DNA of 64,000 nucleotides from Margaritifera margaritifera (Eukaryota; Mollusca; Bivalvia; Unionida; Margaritiferidae). Where the stretch lies: positions 2,436,001 through 2,500,000 of the forward strand of contig JAQPZY010001432.1 in NCBI GenBank assembly GCA_029931535.1, read 5' to 3'. Below are positions 13,111 through 25,800 of this stretch, one piece after another. The first letter of the stretch is position 1; every line of letters begins with the position of its first letter. A program made the position numbers and the translations under genes. Below the pieces are notes generated by a model. It was not told the DNA's origin, searched no databases, and was given only the letters and a program-made list of their open reading frames with translations.

Positions 13111-13563
13111 TTCTGTCCCATGGGTCAGTGTCAGGGATGGGATTGAGGGTAATATGCAATAAAAAGCATGGGGATTTGGCATTGTGAGCCATGGGTGTAG
13201 CTTGAATATGATTTTATGTCACAAAAAGAATTATATTAATTACGACATATGGCTCATACTTTTTTTTAACCTTATTCACAGTATTGCCTTCACTGTGCAT
13301 TTATTTTATTGTGACTTTGCCTCATGTGAAACTATTGCCCACTGATAATGTGTGAGGGCAATAGCTTGGAAAATCACTGGAAATAAGACATTAATAGTTA
13401 ATTACAATTAGTGCCATAAGATGGTCTAATAAAAAAAACCAGCTGTTCAATCTTATAGATTTGCAGGGATGTCCCTTTCCTGTCGTTTTATTTTCAGCCC
13501 CGTAAACTCTCATTTAACTTTATCTTATGAATAAGGAAAATGATAGCCTGGATACAGTTTGTT

Positions 13564-14700
13564 TTAGCTCACTTGGCCATTAGGCCATGTGAGCTTATGG
13601 TATGACCCTGTGCCACTCGTATGTCATTCATCATTCATTGTGCATTGATCAACAGTTGCTATTTTCAACTTCTTCACGAAAACCACGAAACCAATTTCAA
13701 TCAAATTTGCATAACAACTTTCTGGCCTGAAGGCCTTTAAAATTTGTACAAATGATGCTGATCTGCCATCGCATATGGTCACCATGAATGAAAATAGAAA
13801 ACTTTTAAACAACTTCAAAAACTGCTCAACAGAATTTCACCAAATTCGACAGAAAGCATCTGGCATGAAATCCTTTCAGTTTTGTACAAATGACATTGAT
13901 CTGCTATAAAATATGGCCACCATTACCATAACAAGAAGAACCTTTAAACAATTTCACAGAAACCATTGGACAGAATTTGACCAAATTTGACTGCATCTAA
14001 AAAAACTGCTGAGCATAATTTGACGAACAGAAAGCATTCTGGCATGAAGGTCTTTCAGATTTGTACAGATGATTCCGATCTGCCATCAAATATAGCTGCC
14101 ATTAATAAAAATGGACAAACCTTTACATGACTTGTGCTCAAAAATCATTTCACAGAATATGAACAAATTTGATAGATTGCATCCTCGCATGAAGGTCTTT
14201 CAAGTGCATGCAAATGATGTCAGTATGCGATCATACATGGCTTTGTCACTAAAAATAGAAAAATCCTGAATAATTTCTGATGTAAAAAAGGTAAATGGAA
14301 TTGGACCAAGTTTTACAGAAAGCATCCTAGTTTAAGGGCATTAAATTTTTTTACAAAATATGCCAATCTGCCATCAGATATGACCACTGTTGCTACAAAA
14401 AGACAAATATTTAAACAACTTTTAAAAAAATGTAAAACATTGACCAACTTTGACATAAAGCATCTTGGCATAAAGGCCTTTCAGTACTGGACAAAAGATG
14501 CTGCTGTGTCGTCAAATATGGATGAAGATAACAAAAAAACAGAAAAACCTTGAAACAATTGTTTTCATAACATTTGCAATCAAGAACATTGGAAGAAAGT
14601 TCCTGCTGACCAGATTTCTCACCCAACTGCACTTGTATTTATCTGTTAGGCAGATGTCAGCCAGATGAGCAATTGCACACTCACTTGGGCCTCTTATTCT
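13564..14700 (+). mobile_element. Pearl-like element, family 1 (about 145-bp tandem core), copy A
   Basis: Starts with the palindrome tagctcacttggccat / aggccatgtgagctta and a leader (tatgaccctgtg). It continues with about seven degenerate units containing caaatttgacagaaagcat, ggcatgaaggcctttca, acaaatgatgc.gatctgcc and accattactaaaaatagaaa. It ends tcacttgggcctcttattct. Non-coding. Related copy at 21166-22960. Confidence 0.7.
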
Positions 14701-15956
14701 TAGATTTTTTTGTATTATACAATAATCTGACTGAATAATCTCGAGTCCAAAATTTTGCTATAATTCTAATAATAATAAAGACTTTTTAATGAGGGTAATT
14801 CAGTTAGTTACATCAGAGATCTATTCTACCTTGATTTATAGCTCTATGATATATAGAAGAATAATAAACACAGTTCTCTCTCTTTATAACACTGTTCATG
14901 GAAGCAAGTGAGGGAGCCTTGTAATGAGGTATGTTCCAACAAGGCTGTATGATAATAGAGCATAGAAACACATGGAGAACTTTTAATGATGTGAAATCAC
15001 ATAATTGGTTCAAATTAGCCAAGAACTAAAATTATGTGAAATAATTCAAGTAGCAATGATAAAACAATACTAAAACAATTAAATGGTGTCAATGACCATG
15101 CCTGCATTATAAGAGGGACAGCAGTATATGAAGGGGATTTATAGCAAGGGACAACTGTATGGAGTTTTATGAATCACTAACACAGCCCATACTTATGCAC
15201 TCACACATCACAGAATCGAACTAATAAATTGCTATCATATTAAGTCAGTATTAGCAGAAGATGTGAAAACCACATGACCATGCAATTAGATAGAGGTCTA
15301 ATTTTTGTTATGCCTAATTCAACTCTTCTTTTTAATTTATAAATCATAATAAAGTAGTGAAGTCCCAAGATGAAGATCATTATAATCTTTCACTGAGTCA
15401 ACTGGTATATTTTTGAAGTGTCTTTCATAGCATTTTTAGACTTTATAAATGAGGGTCAGTGGGTGTCAGGGCACATGGATCTTGCTGTTATTTTCAGAAC
15501 TGAATCCATATATCCAGTTAACAATTATTGTTATCAGTTCTTCCTAAATATTTATCCAAATAATCAAACCATTATTGTGATTGCTCTTTCAAGCAGATTA
15601 CGATAATAGCAACCATTATGGGTAAAACTTACTGACTCTTGGTGCTAATTGTGAATCTTGCTACACATAATAGGAAAATTAAGCTCCATTTGCTTCTTTG
15701 TCTTGCATGCATTAGCAGATTGCGTGATAACATTTTTTTTACAGTGGTGCCATTGTCAGTTAGAGTATGTTGTAAGATTGTGTGGTGAAGTTTTTGGAGG
15801 TTATTCAACATGCATCATAGCCTGGTTTCCAGGGGAAGTATAATATTCTTGGGAATCCTTTTTTTCTATTTAACAAAAATAAGAAAAACAATTCAAGTGC
15901 TTTTTTTATGCATGGACTTAGAACCATTTTTCTCATAACATTTTAATTAATTTTAG
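14701..15956. other. Intron sequence, nothing recognised
   Basis: Unique-looking AT-rich intron leading up to the 123-bp exon. At about 14870-14990 there are ttataacactgttcatg-like words that resemble the MITE at 60543-60730, too weak to call. No coding signal. Confidence 0.5.
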
Positions 15957-16079
15957 TACCCATCACCAGAATGGGACACAGTCACTCCAGAGGCCAAGAA
16001 CCTGATCAACAGTATGTTGACAGTCAACCCAGCAAAGAGAATTACAGCCTCAGAGGCACTCCGACACCCTTGGATCTGT
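15957..16079 (+). CDS. CaMKII: CaMKII exon, kinase subdomain XI (123 bp)
   Basis: Bounded by acceptor aattttag and donor gtaagt, phase 0 at both ends, 41 codons. It begins [20 protein letters not shown] and ends with EALRHPWIC. The HPWIC end is the conserved Arg/His-Pro-Trp motif that closes the kinase domain. It follows directly on GAYD of the previous exon, giving the family junction YD-YPSPEW. Followed by a very long intron (16080-41166) packed with repeats. Confidence 0.96.
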
Positions 16080-16419
16080 GTAAGTACATGTTCACAATGT
16101 TACTGGTTGTGCTGCTTCTGCCACTTAAGCAGGCAAAAAAACTTTTCCCTCTAAGATCTTCACATCAATTACAATTTCAATTATAGTAGCACTCATTTTT
16201 CTTTTCCCCCAATATTGATGTCACTTTATGAATGTTGTAATTACAGTCATGCCTTGTTAATCTGATTTCCATTTATTCAACTATTTTATTTATAGAATGC
16301 CTTGTCAGAACAATTTATTAAAGAGGTCATTCCAAATCTGATCATTTGATATCTCATTTAGGTCAATCCAGTGACTTAAGTAGCAATGGTTTGTGTCAGA
16401 TTGACAAAGCTAGACTAAC

Positions 16420-16625
16420 TACTGTGAATTCACTATTTTTTTAGGGCTACCAATTTTCATGAATTGCATCGTTGCTACAGCCACAACTTTAAAGGCCCAA
16501 TGAACAATGATTCTGCTATGGGAACATTAGAGCCCCTATGAATTTAACTACTGATGAAAATATCATTTTTTTGTGTGCAAATCTATGAAAATTGATAACC
16601 ACGAAAATAATGAACTTGCAGTAAC
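16420..16625. mobile_element. MITE with ~45-bp inverted ends
   Basis: Left end ctactgtgaattcactattt leads to ccaattttcatgaattg. The right end reads as its inverted complement (caaatctatgaaaattgat, ending atgaacttgcagtaa). A second left half lies at 27221-27345 and a right half near 30225-30265. Confidence 0.65.
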
Positions 16626-17045
16626 TTTTACAATTTCCCCTGGTGACCTTTTCAGCAAATTTCATGTAGCCTGTTGTGAAGTATATATATATATCAATTT
16701 AATTCTTCAAAACTTTGGGGATATCTATGTTAACTTGAGAGGAAAATATTAGCAGAGCTACAGGTTTAGAAAAGATAGTAAGATAGACCTTAAAGCATTA
16801 AATAGGACAATTAAAAATGAATTCAGGAGAGTTGTCTTCTCCCATAAGAGATGTAATATTTTTGGTGGCATTAATTGCCTGTCCTGTATCTGTCATGAAT
16901 TAGGAGTGGATAAAATTGAACTAACAAACATCATTAGTCAGATTAAGTACAGTCTAATCTCATTAATCTCATTAATCTAATGAATTAATTTATTCAGCAC
17001 CATGATGGGAACATTTAGCTCTACTCTAACTAATCTATTATTCAT

Positions 17046-18075
17046 CTTGTTCCAGATTTCATGTATTCCATGGTTGCTACAAACCATAATTTTAAAGTAT
17101 CCAATATTGATTTCATGGCTGCTACAAACCATAAATTTAAAAGATCCAATATTGATTTCATGGTTGCTACAAAGTTAACCCTTAATTTAAAGATCCAGTA
17201 TTGATTTCATGGTTGCTACAAAGTTAACCCTTAATTTAAAGATCCAATATTGATTTCATGGTTGCTTCAAACCATAAATTTTAACGATCCAATATTGATT
17301 TCATGGTTGCTAAAAACCATCAATCCAGATGATCCAATATTGATTTCATGCTTGCTACAAAGTTAACCTTAAATTTAAAGATCCAATATTGATTTCATGG
17401 TTGCTACAAAGTTAACCATAAATTTAAAGATCCAATATTGATTTCATGGTTGCTACAAACCATACATTTTAAGATCCAATATTGCTTTCATAGTTGCTAC
17501 AAAGTTAACCATAAATTTAAAGATCCAATATTGATTTCATGGTTGCTACAAGCCATAAATTTAAACGATCCAATATTGATTTCATGGTTGCTACAAACCA
17601 TCAATTTAAAGATCCAATATTGATTTCATGGTTGCTACAAACCATCCATTTAAAAGATCCAATATTAATTTCATGGTTGCTATAAAGTTGACACTTAATT
17701 TTAAGATCCAATATTGATTTCATGGTTGCTACAAACCAGCAATTTAAAGATCCAATATTGATTTCATGGTTGCTGCAAACCATAAATTAAAAGATCCAAT
17801 ATTGATTTCATGGTTGCTACAAAGTTAACCCATAATTTAAAGATCTAATATTGATTTCATGGTTGCTACAAACCAATAATTTAAAGATACAATATTGATT
17901 TCATGGTTGCTACAAACCATCAATTTAAAAGATCCAATATTGATTTCATGTTTGCTACAAACCATCAATTTAAAAGATCCAATATTGATTTCATGTTTGC
18001 TACAAAGTTAACCTTAAATTTAAAGATCCAATATTAATTTCATGGTTGCTACAAACCATCAATTTAAAGATCCAA
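17046..18075. repeat. ~44-51-bp minisatellite, about 20 units
   Basis: Tandem units share gatccaatattgatttcatg followed by gttgctaca. Two variants alternate irregularly: one continues aaccataaatttaaa (about 44 bp) and the other aagttaacccttaattt (about 50 bp). The unit matches the interior of the MITE at 16420-16625 and 27221-27345 (tttcatggatt..ggttgctacaaaccacaaatttaaagacccaat), so the array looks like an internal expansion of that MITE. Confidence 0.85.
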
Positions 18076-19620
18076 TGAACAATCAATGATCCCTGTTTGG
18101 AAACTTTAGGATCGTTTTCCCATCTACTTATTTAAGTTCTGATGAAAATTGTATTGTTTGCCAAAGCACAAAAAGCAACAAAAAAAAAAACTGAAAATGA
18201 ATTCATAGTATTTAATTCTCGTAATTTGATCTCTTTATTGAACAAATGGGTTCATCTGACTGTTTTAATAGGAACATTTCACTTCATATTAATGAGATTA
18301 AACTGTATGTATATAAATGATACGTGCATTACAATTAATTCTTTCCTATGCTCCCATTTGTCTTAAACAGAATTGTCCTGAATTTGGTCATTAAACTTAA
18401 TGAAAGGTAATATTGATCTAAATTATTATGAAGTACCATGGCTTTATTTGCTAGAGGGTGATGAAAAATTTTACTTCTCACATGGCTATATCTTTTCCTG
18501 AATATTTTGTCTTCTAATAAAACATTACCAAGTTATTTTTATGATACCTGTCCATCACTCAGTCGCTTCAATTTTTTTAATGTTCTGTACAGAAACATAG
18601 TTATTTTGTACTATACACTTCAATTAATATTGAAAACTTATCTTTGCCTAAAAGGTAAAACTCCTTACATTAGGATCTGTTTTCTGTACTTATAAAGCTA
18701 AATATAAAATATTTCTGTAGAAAAAGGCATATTTTTCAGAGATATGCAGTAATTATCTTTTATTTCTTTCATTAGTTTTGTATTTTAAAGAAGAAAAAAA
18801 ACCCCTGCTAGATCTTATAATCATTTCTTGAGTTTTGGGTGGCAGGAACCTGAAGATTTGAGAATATCCAATGGTTCAGACAAAATAAATAAATGCAATT
18901 CCAACATAAAAACTTTAAAAGTTTTAGGCTCAAACAAAAGGGAGAGCAATCTTGCAAGCTTATATTGGACTTTTATATGAATTCTCCCCAAGTCACTTGC
19001 CCTGAACTAAAATAGTTAATTATTAGAAGTCATGAATTTATGGTTCACATATAGATTGGTAGAAAGATATCTCAATATTATGAGGAAAGGAATTACCTAT
19101 AGTGCATACAAAGGTGAGAGTTATTTCCCTGGAGTATTCATATATTGGAAACTAAAAACTGGACTACAAGAGGCACTTCTTTTTTGTCATAGAGTTTATA
19201 GTACAAAAAAAAGAGTTTATTACCTTGCTGCCATCTCAGTATTAATCATGATGAAAATTAAAGAAGGTTGGTTTGGTCAGATGTGCTCAAAATAGGAAAG
19301 GCAACCTATGTTATCAATTTAGGTCACATCTCTACACTTGTTTGTTGTCAACATGTGCATGCCTCCAACACTCTTCTTGGCTTTGCTCTTAAGAATGTAC
19401 ATGTCCACAATTACCATCCCTTTTAGTATGTGAAAATATTGCTTATTTCACTTGCATCTTTGCCAAAAGAACCTGAAAAATTGCATTTAAAGTTGACATA
19501 AACTCAACTTGTGTTGCCACTATTGCAAAAGGTCAAGGTTTGTTAATGTCTATAGACAGCTTTTTATCATCACTGTCTGTTCTGGTGGACAGGTTCAAAA
19601 TTTCAAAACTGAATGAGGAA
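18076..19620. other. Intron sequence, nothing recognised
   Basis: AT-rich intronic DNA. Short open frames here have no recognisable domain, start context or codon pattern and are not called. Confidence 0.5.
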
Positions 19621-19632
19621 TTATTTTCTTGG

Positions 19633-20560
19633 TTATGAGGTGGAGCATAGCATGCTGTGATGTTGTCCATTCATCTGTCAATCTGTCCATCCATTTTGGT
19701 TTTTACACAATAACTTAGTTTTAGAGAACCAATATTAATTAAACTATGTGAATGGCTTGCACTTGGGGTAAGGAAGAAGCCTATTGATTTGGGAGTCAAA
19801 AGGACCAAGGTTACTGTGAAAGAAGGAAAAATAGTCTCCACATAATAACTTTGGTTCTAGCTCATGGACCTTCACCAAACTTTGTGGATCGCTTGCACTT
19901 GGAGTAAAAAAGATGCCTATTTGGTGGTGGCGGTGGGGGCAAAAGATCCAAGGTCAAGGTCATATAGAGAAAGATGAATTTTTTTAATGCACAATAACTT
20001 CAGTTCTTGATCATGTACCTTTATCTGTGTGGATGACATGCATTTTGGTATGGGTGGATTACATGCATTTTGGTAAGAAAGACACCGTTGGACTTTACAG
20101 CCAAAAGGTCAAGGTCATGGGAAGTTAAACAAGAAAACAATGGTTTCAGCAAATTAATTTTAGTCTTATACCACATAACTTGCTCATGGGGTGAGAAAGA
20201 AGCCTGATAATTTTGGGATAAAAGGTCCGTGGTCAATGTCACTGTGACACAAACAAGAGAAAATATTCAGTAAAAAAAGAATAATTATAAACCATAATGG
20301 CACCAAACTTTGCAGAGGGATTGCTGATAGGGAAGGGAATAAGCTATTGATATTGGGTTATACAGCTTAAAGGTGAAGGTCAAAATGACACAAATAGAGT
20401 TGGTTTTATGATTGTCTTTAGCCAAAATTCACAAATGGTGTGCCTTGTGGGCAAGGAAGGAACTAATTGCTTTTAGGGTTAAAAGGTCAAGTTCACTTAG
20501 TCCAAAGTCAGCCATGCCCTACTAGTGCTTACATACTGTTCACAGTGCTCTTATTTCTAG
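19633..20560 (+). mobile_element. Pearl-like element, family 2, copy B
   Basis: Leader gaggtggagcatagcatgct then gttgtccattcatctgtc. About six units of the 125-bp core follow (cttgcacttggggtaagg, aaaaggtcaaggtcat), with an end acagtgctcttatttctag. This is the same family as 5773-6860 and 27822-28680. Confidence 0.7.
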
Positions 20561-21165
20561 TTGCAAGAAAATTACAGCTTAACAGTCGAAGAAGGACCAT
20601 AATTATTTATGATGCACTGTGAATTTAAAATTTTCAGGTTAAGATTAGCCATACATATTGAGAATTTTTGCAATTTGAGAATGATAGTATTTTGGATAGA
20701 TAATGTTAAAAACTGATAAATTGTTCAATAGAAAATTAAGTTATTTCTGGAATTCTGATCCATGTGGGAAGAGTAAAATCTGATCATGACTAGAAATTCA
20801 ACCCTTTTTAAAAAATCTTTCAATTATATTTATAAATTCCTAGGCATTGCTCATAATGCTTGCCTGCAAAATGGACTTAAGAGCACGGTCTTTGCATATT
20901 GTATGAATCGTATGCAACCAGACTGTTGCAAAATTGAATTTGAGTCTCTACTGTGTTCCATTATGTATCAGCAGACATCTAAAGGAATAATTTTAATATC
21001 CACATTTGTGATCATTAAAGGCACACACCTGAAATTCTACCTTTATGCTTAAAGGCAACAATGAAAAGCTACCACTGTATCGCAGCAGTGGTTTTGACAT
21101 TAAATTTGTCTTCATCTGCATTAATACTTATTGCATATTTCTTTTTTCCTACAATTTTTTTTGTA

Positions 21166-22960
21166 TTAGCTCACTGGCCATAAGGTCAAGTGAGCTTATA
21201 GTATGGCCCTGTGTTCGTCATGTGTTGTCCAATATTTTATTGCCAAGGGTTCATGGAAATGTTTAAATTGTACAGGTCATTAGCTAAATTATTTATCTTT
21301 ATTTCAGGAAATTAATGCACATCACATCACATCGTATAATCTTTGTTAGTCAGTTTTTGCACAACCACTGTTGTCTCCAGTGTCAAAACTTTTTAAATGG
21401 ACGACAACTGTAGTATTGGAAAATATTGCTGAACAGAGACAAAGTGAGTGACATTACACATACGAATGAGTTGGCATGAAGATAAATAGTCGAGCTATTG
21501 ACTTTATGAAGTCACACATTTCCATGCATCCTTGGTTATGAAATATAGCTCAGTAAAAATGGGACTTTTTAATAGGCAGCTTGTTCTTACATTACCCGTT
21601 AACAGAGTGTTGTTATAGATTTGGACTACCTGGCAAGAAGGCCTTTCAGAGTTGTACAAATGATGCCAATCTGCCATCAAATATGACTACTATTACTAAA
21701 AATAGAAAAACCTTTCAACAACTCGAAAACTGCTCAACAGAATTTGACAAAGTTTGACAGAAAGCATTCTGGTATAGAATGCTTTCAATTTTTTACAATT
21801 AACGATGCTGATCCACCATCAAATATGGCCACTGTTACTAAAAATTGAAATTAACTTTAAACAGCTTCTCAAAAACTGCTCAGCAAAATTTGAATAAATT
21901 TGAGACAAAGCATCCTGGCATGAAGGGCTTTAAAATTTTTACAAATGATGCCAATCCACAATCAAATATTGCCACCATTACTAAATAATAGACACATTTT
22001 TAAACAACTTTTTTGCAGTATCCATTGACTAGAATTTGACCAAATTTGACCGAAAGCATCCTGGCATGAAGACCTTTCAAATTTATGCAAATGGTGCTGA
22101 TCTGCTTTCAAATATGGCTGCTGTTAGTAAATAAATTGAACAAAGCTCAACCACTCAACAGAACTTTGCCAATTTCGAAAGAAATAATCCTGGTATAAAA
22201 GTGTTTGAAATGTTTACAAATGATGCTAATAGACCATCAGATACGACCACCATTACTAAAAATGGAAAACTTTTAAACAACTTATCAGACATTTTTTAGA
22301 AACTGCTTAGCAGACTTTTATCAAATTTGACAAAGTCAAGCAAGTTTGTACAAATGATGCCGATTCACCATCAGATATAGCCACCATTATTAAAAATATA
22401 ATTTTTTTTCAACATCTCAAAACTCACTAGACAGAAGTTTACTAAATTTGGAACAAAGTATCATGGCATGAAGGGCTTAACAGACTTTGACCAAATTTAT
22501 ACAAATGAAGCCAATTCAACATCAAATACGGCAGACATTACTAAAAATAGAAAAAAAGCTTGAATAACTTCTTTTCAGAAACTACTCGACAGAAAGCATC
22601 CCAGCTTGAAGACCTTTCTAATTTATACAAATGATGCTGGGCCATAATACAATATGGATGTTGTTACTAAAAATAACAAAACATATAAACAACTTTATCT
22701 AAAAAAATGGTTCAGAAGAATTTGACCAACTTTGACAGAAAGCATCCTGGCATTTGAGGTCCTTTGATATTGGGCAAATGATGCTGATGTGCCATCAAAT
22801 ATGGTAGAAGATACCAAAAATAGAGAAACCTTGAAATAATTGTTTTTATAACATATGGAATCAACAGCATTGGATACTGACTGAGATTTCTTGGTCAATT
22901 TCTCTTTCATTTGACTATTTGGCAGCTGAGCGTTCTCAGGCCCACTTGGGTCTCTTGTTT
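21166..22960 (+). mobile_element. Pearl-like element, family 1, copy B
   Basis: Starts with a palindrome (tagctcactggccataag / gtcaagtgagctta) and a leader (tatggccctgtgttcgtc). After about 300 bp of unrelated sequence, roughly nine degenerate ~145-bp units follow, and the end is cccacttgggtctcttgttt. Matches 13564-14700 in order of parts. The unrelated stretch 21270-21600 may be an insertion. Confidence 0.7.
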
Positions 22961-23238
22961 CAAGTTTTTACTGTTGGTTATAATTAGACTCCAAAGTTTT
23001 GAGATTCAATATCCTTTGGTAAATTGAAACTTTTCAGTGGGTATCAGTAAACACTTATTGCCTGTGAGAAATATAAATTGCATATGGTATCTTTTGCAGA
23101 TGGAAACAGTATATCAGAAGATTCACAATCCTTAATTTTTATAAATTTGTAAGCCTTAGATGCATTTGTTTAGCAAGTAGATAGCCAAAATTTGAAAATA
23201 TGAAACCAGATAGTGCTTTTCATGTAAATTAGATATAA

Positions 23239-24950
23239 ATCGTGCTTTATTCATGCTGTAGTCCCTCATTATAATGCTGTCCATGTGAGCCATAGTGCAT
23301 ACCTTCTTATAGTGAGACCACCTTATTATGAAGTACATTATATACCTCTCTCTTGATAACTTGTGCAAACCCACTTATAACATGGGGTCAGGCATGGATC
23401 CCATTTTTTTAAAATGGAAAATACCAAAAGAATTGGCCCCAATTTGTTGAACGTGAAGAAAATGAAACCTGGATATATGGCTCATGTTATCATCGAAAAC
23501 AGCAGTTCAACATCATGAAATTCACAACTTTTAATAAGAAGTCATATATTTTGTTAAGATTTCTATACCAGAAAAATTCTCAATATACCGTAAATAACAA
23601 TGTTCAACAATAATTTAGTCCATGAAATGTCAGTAATGCCTACTGGTGGCAGCACTTGAAGAAATAAATGCCAATTAGATACATTTTGTCAAGTGAAATT
23701 CTTGTTTTGGTTCTATCTTTTAATTCAGTTTCAGTGTAATCATCATAAGTGCTATATGCCCTATTGTATTCAAATGTGAAAAGTGTCAATCTACCATCAC
23801 AGCTATGTCTGCAAGCATTTCGGAGAAACTAATTAAGTGCCAACTGTGTTTTGATTGATTTGCAGAAGTGTTTGTTTTGTTGTTACAATCAATTAAAAGT
23901 AAACCTGCTTTGTATTGTCATGTTAGTTACGTGTTTTGTATCAAATCAAATAAAGGGAGTGGAATAATAAAAAAAAAGTTGAAAGGCATACAAATCCTAC
24001 CTGTGTAACAGCTAGTGGTCACAATAGTGTCAGGTCAACTCATTTCAATTGACCAGTTGAATACTGTTATAAATATTATCATGTAGGTAATCATTGGTTT
24101 ATCCTATTAATTTGCAAATGTGATCACCGATAGCAAGAGAAGCAAAGCGAAAGGAGTAGTTCGTGCATGAAAAGCTTTGTTTCACAGATACGGTTCATTA
24201 TGGTGAAGCGAGTTCCAGGGTTTGTAGTGAACTTAAAATTCCCCAATTGGCACTCAGAGGTTTGTTCAAGGATGAGCAGATATTTAACTAAAACATGCAA
24301 TTAAATCGCGGCAACAATATTTTATTAATAAAACAATATTTTTAAAAGGACCAAATTTCGACGATGATTATTATTTCACGAATTAAATGTCCCTAGTTTT
24401 TGAAAAAAGGAAATTTTGTTTTGTTGTGAATCAACAATAACACTTGAATATATCCACATTCATATGCAAAAAGCAGTGACATAATACGAAATGGTTTCTG
24501 AGGTACATGTGATGTCTCGAAACCTCTTTGAATAATGTTTTTAATGATCTTTCAAAGGTTAGTTATCTTGAAAATAAATGTAATTTATATAGAAAAGCAA
24601 ACAACTTGATTAGAAAAGCGTTTTATTGACAATTATTATTTATTCCCAACTCGAATATAAAGTGAGTAAGTATTAAACCATTTAACAGAGGCCCCCCCCC
24701 CCGGTCTTCTTTTTGTTGATATCCAGCCGGGACAGCATCCCCTTCTTAAATTTTCAGAGGTCCCTTGGTAACTCATGCCCTCACTTAAACTGCGGTCTGT
24801 GTTTTTGGACCCCATTGTGCGCAAGTTATTGAGGGAGAGGTATACATATAATTTCTACCACATAATGAAATGGGATCCATGACTATACCTGCCGTATATA
24901 ACAGTAATTGTCTTGTAATGAAGGGCCTTATAGTGAGGGAGTGCTTTACA
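23239..24950. mobile_element. MITE (ctccctcactataa family) split by a 1.5-kb element
   Basis: Left half 23239-23342 (agtccctcattataatgctg ... ttatgaagtacatta) and right half 24843-24950 (tacatataatttctacc ... ttatagtgagggagtgct) together give the order of the intact copy at 60543-60730, read on the opposite strand. Confidence 0.6.
23343..24842. mobile_element. 1.5-kb DNA element with 24-bp TIRs, copy 1
   Basis: Ends tacctctctcttgataactt and aagttattgagggagaggta are inverted copies with few mismatches, with TA next to both ends. The interior from about 23462 matches 62920-63935 at many sites (caacatcatgaaattcacaa, gcagaagtgtttgtt, gaatcaacaataacac). About 310 bp at 24000-24312 is absent from that second copy. 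No transposase recognised. Confidence 0.65.
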
Positions 24951-25254
24951 ATTTAAATTCCTAATTAAATCCAAAATTAGTGAAGGAATTTTTCTTGTGT
25001 GTATTTAATTTAATAAGGTAAGGTAAGATACACAACTTCTCAGCATTAACAAACCCTTTTCCCTCATTTCTTATGTCTTTAATAATATAAAACACATTCT
25101 TAAAATTTAGATCCTCCATATAATTTTTTTTTTTTAAAGTATGAGCTGTTGATTGAAAGTTTCTTTATTATCGGTTGAAAATGTGATTATACATTTCTTC
25201 TTATACCAAAGTCCAATGAAAGTGTCTTCAATGTCCTTTTAGTACACCTTTGTC

Positions 25255-25800
25255 TTATTCTCTGGAGGGGGCATATAGTATTTACCCATGTCTGTTCATC
25301 CAGTCCCAGCACATTCCATTCCATCCATCATGAATTTTATTTCTGTGCAACAACTTTTGATGGACTTCATGGATTGAAACAAATTTGGTATTTGACTTTA
25401 TATTAAGAAGACCTAGGTCAGCTTTGCTTGTCAACATTTTAGTGCCCCTGCCATACCTATGTAGAGGGAATAAAGTGTTATCCTGTCCTATCATATAATC
25501 CTGTCCTGTCACACCTCAACTGTCATAAATGCTATTTCCACTGAATAAGAAAACCTAGGTGAATTTTATATTCACCTTTGGGGGAGGGGGACTGAAATTT
25601 AATGGGGTTATGGCCCTGTTTGACTTGTAACTTTGCCCTTTTGTTGATTCATATTAGCAAGGGTTTCAATGTAATATGGATACATTTTTAGTCTGACTCA
25701 ATTCGACAGAGTTATGGTCCCTGTTGTCATATGGACACGTTTCTGGTTTACTTTGATGATACTGACTATTTTGTTCCTTATTATTTTGCAAGGATTGGGA
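25255..25800. repeat. Pearl-like leader and core, family 5, copy A
   Basis: Leader ggagggggcatatagtattt followed by gtctgttcatccagtccc, then diverged units with ttgaaacaaatttggtatttg and agaagacctaggtcagct. Related to 29228-29720 and a fragment at about 58050-58140. Confidence 0.5.
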
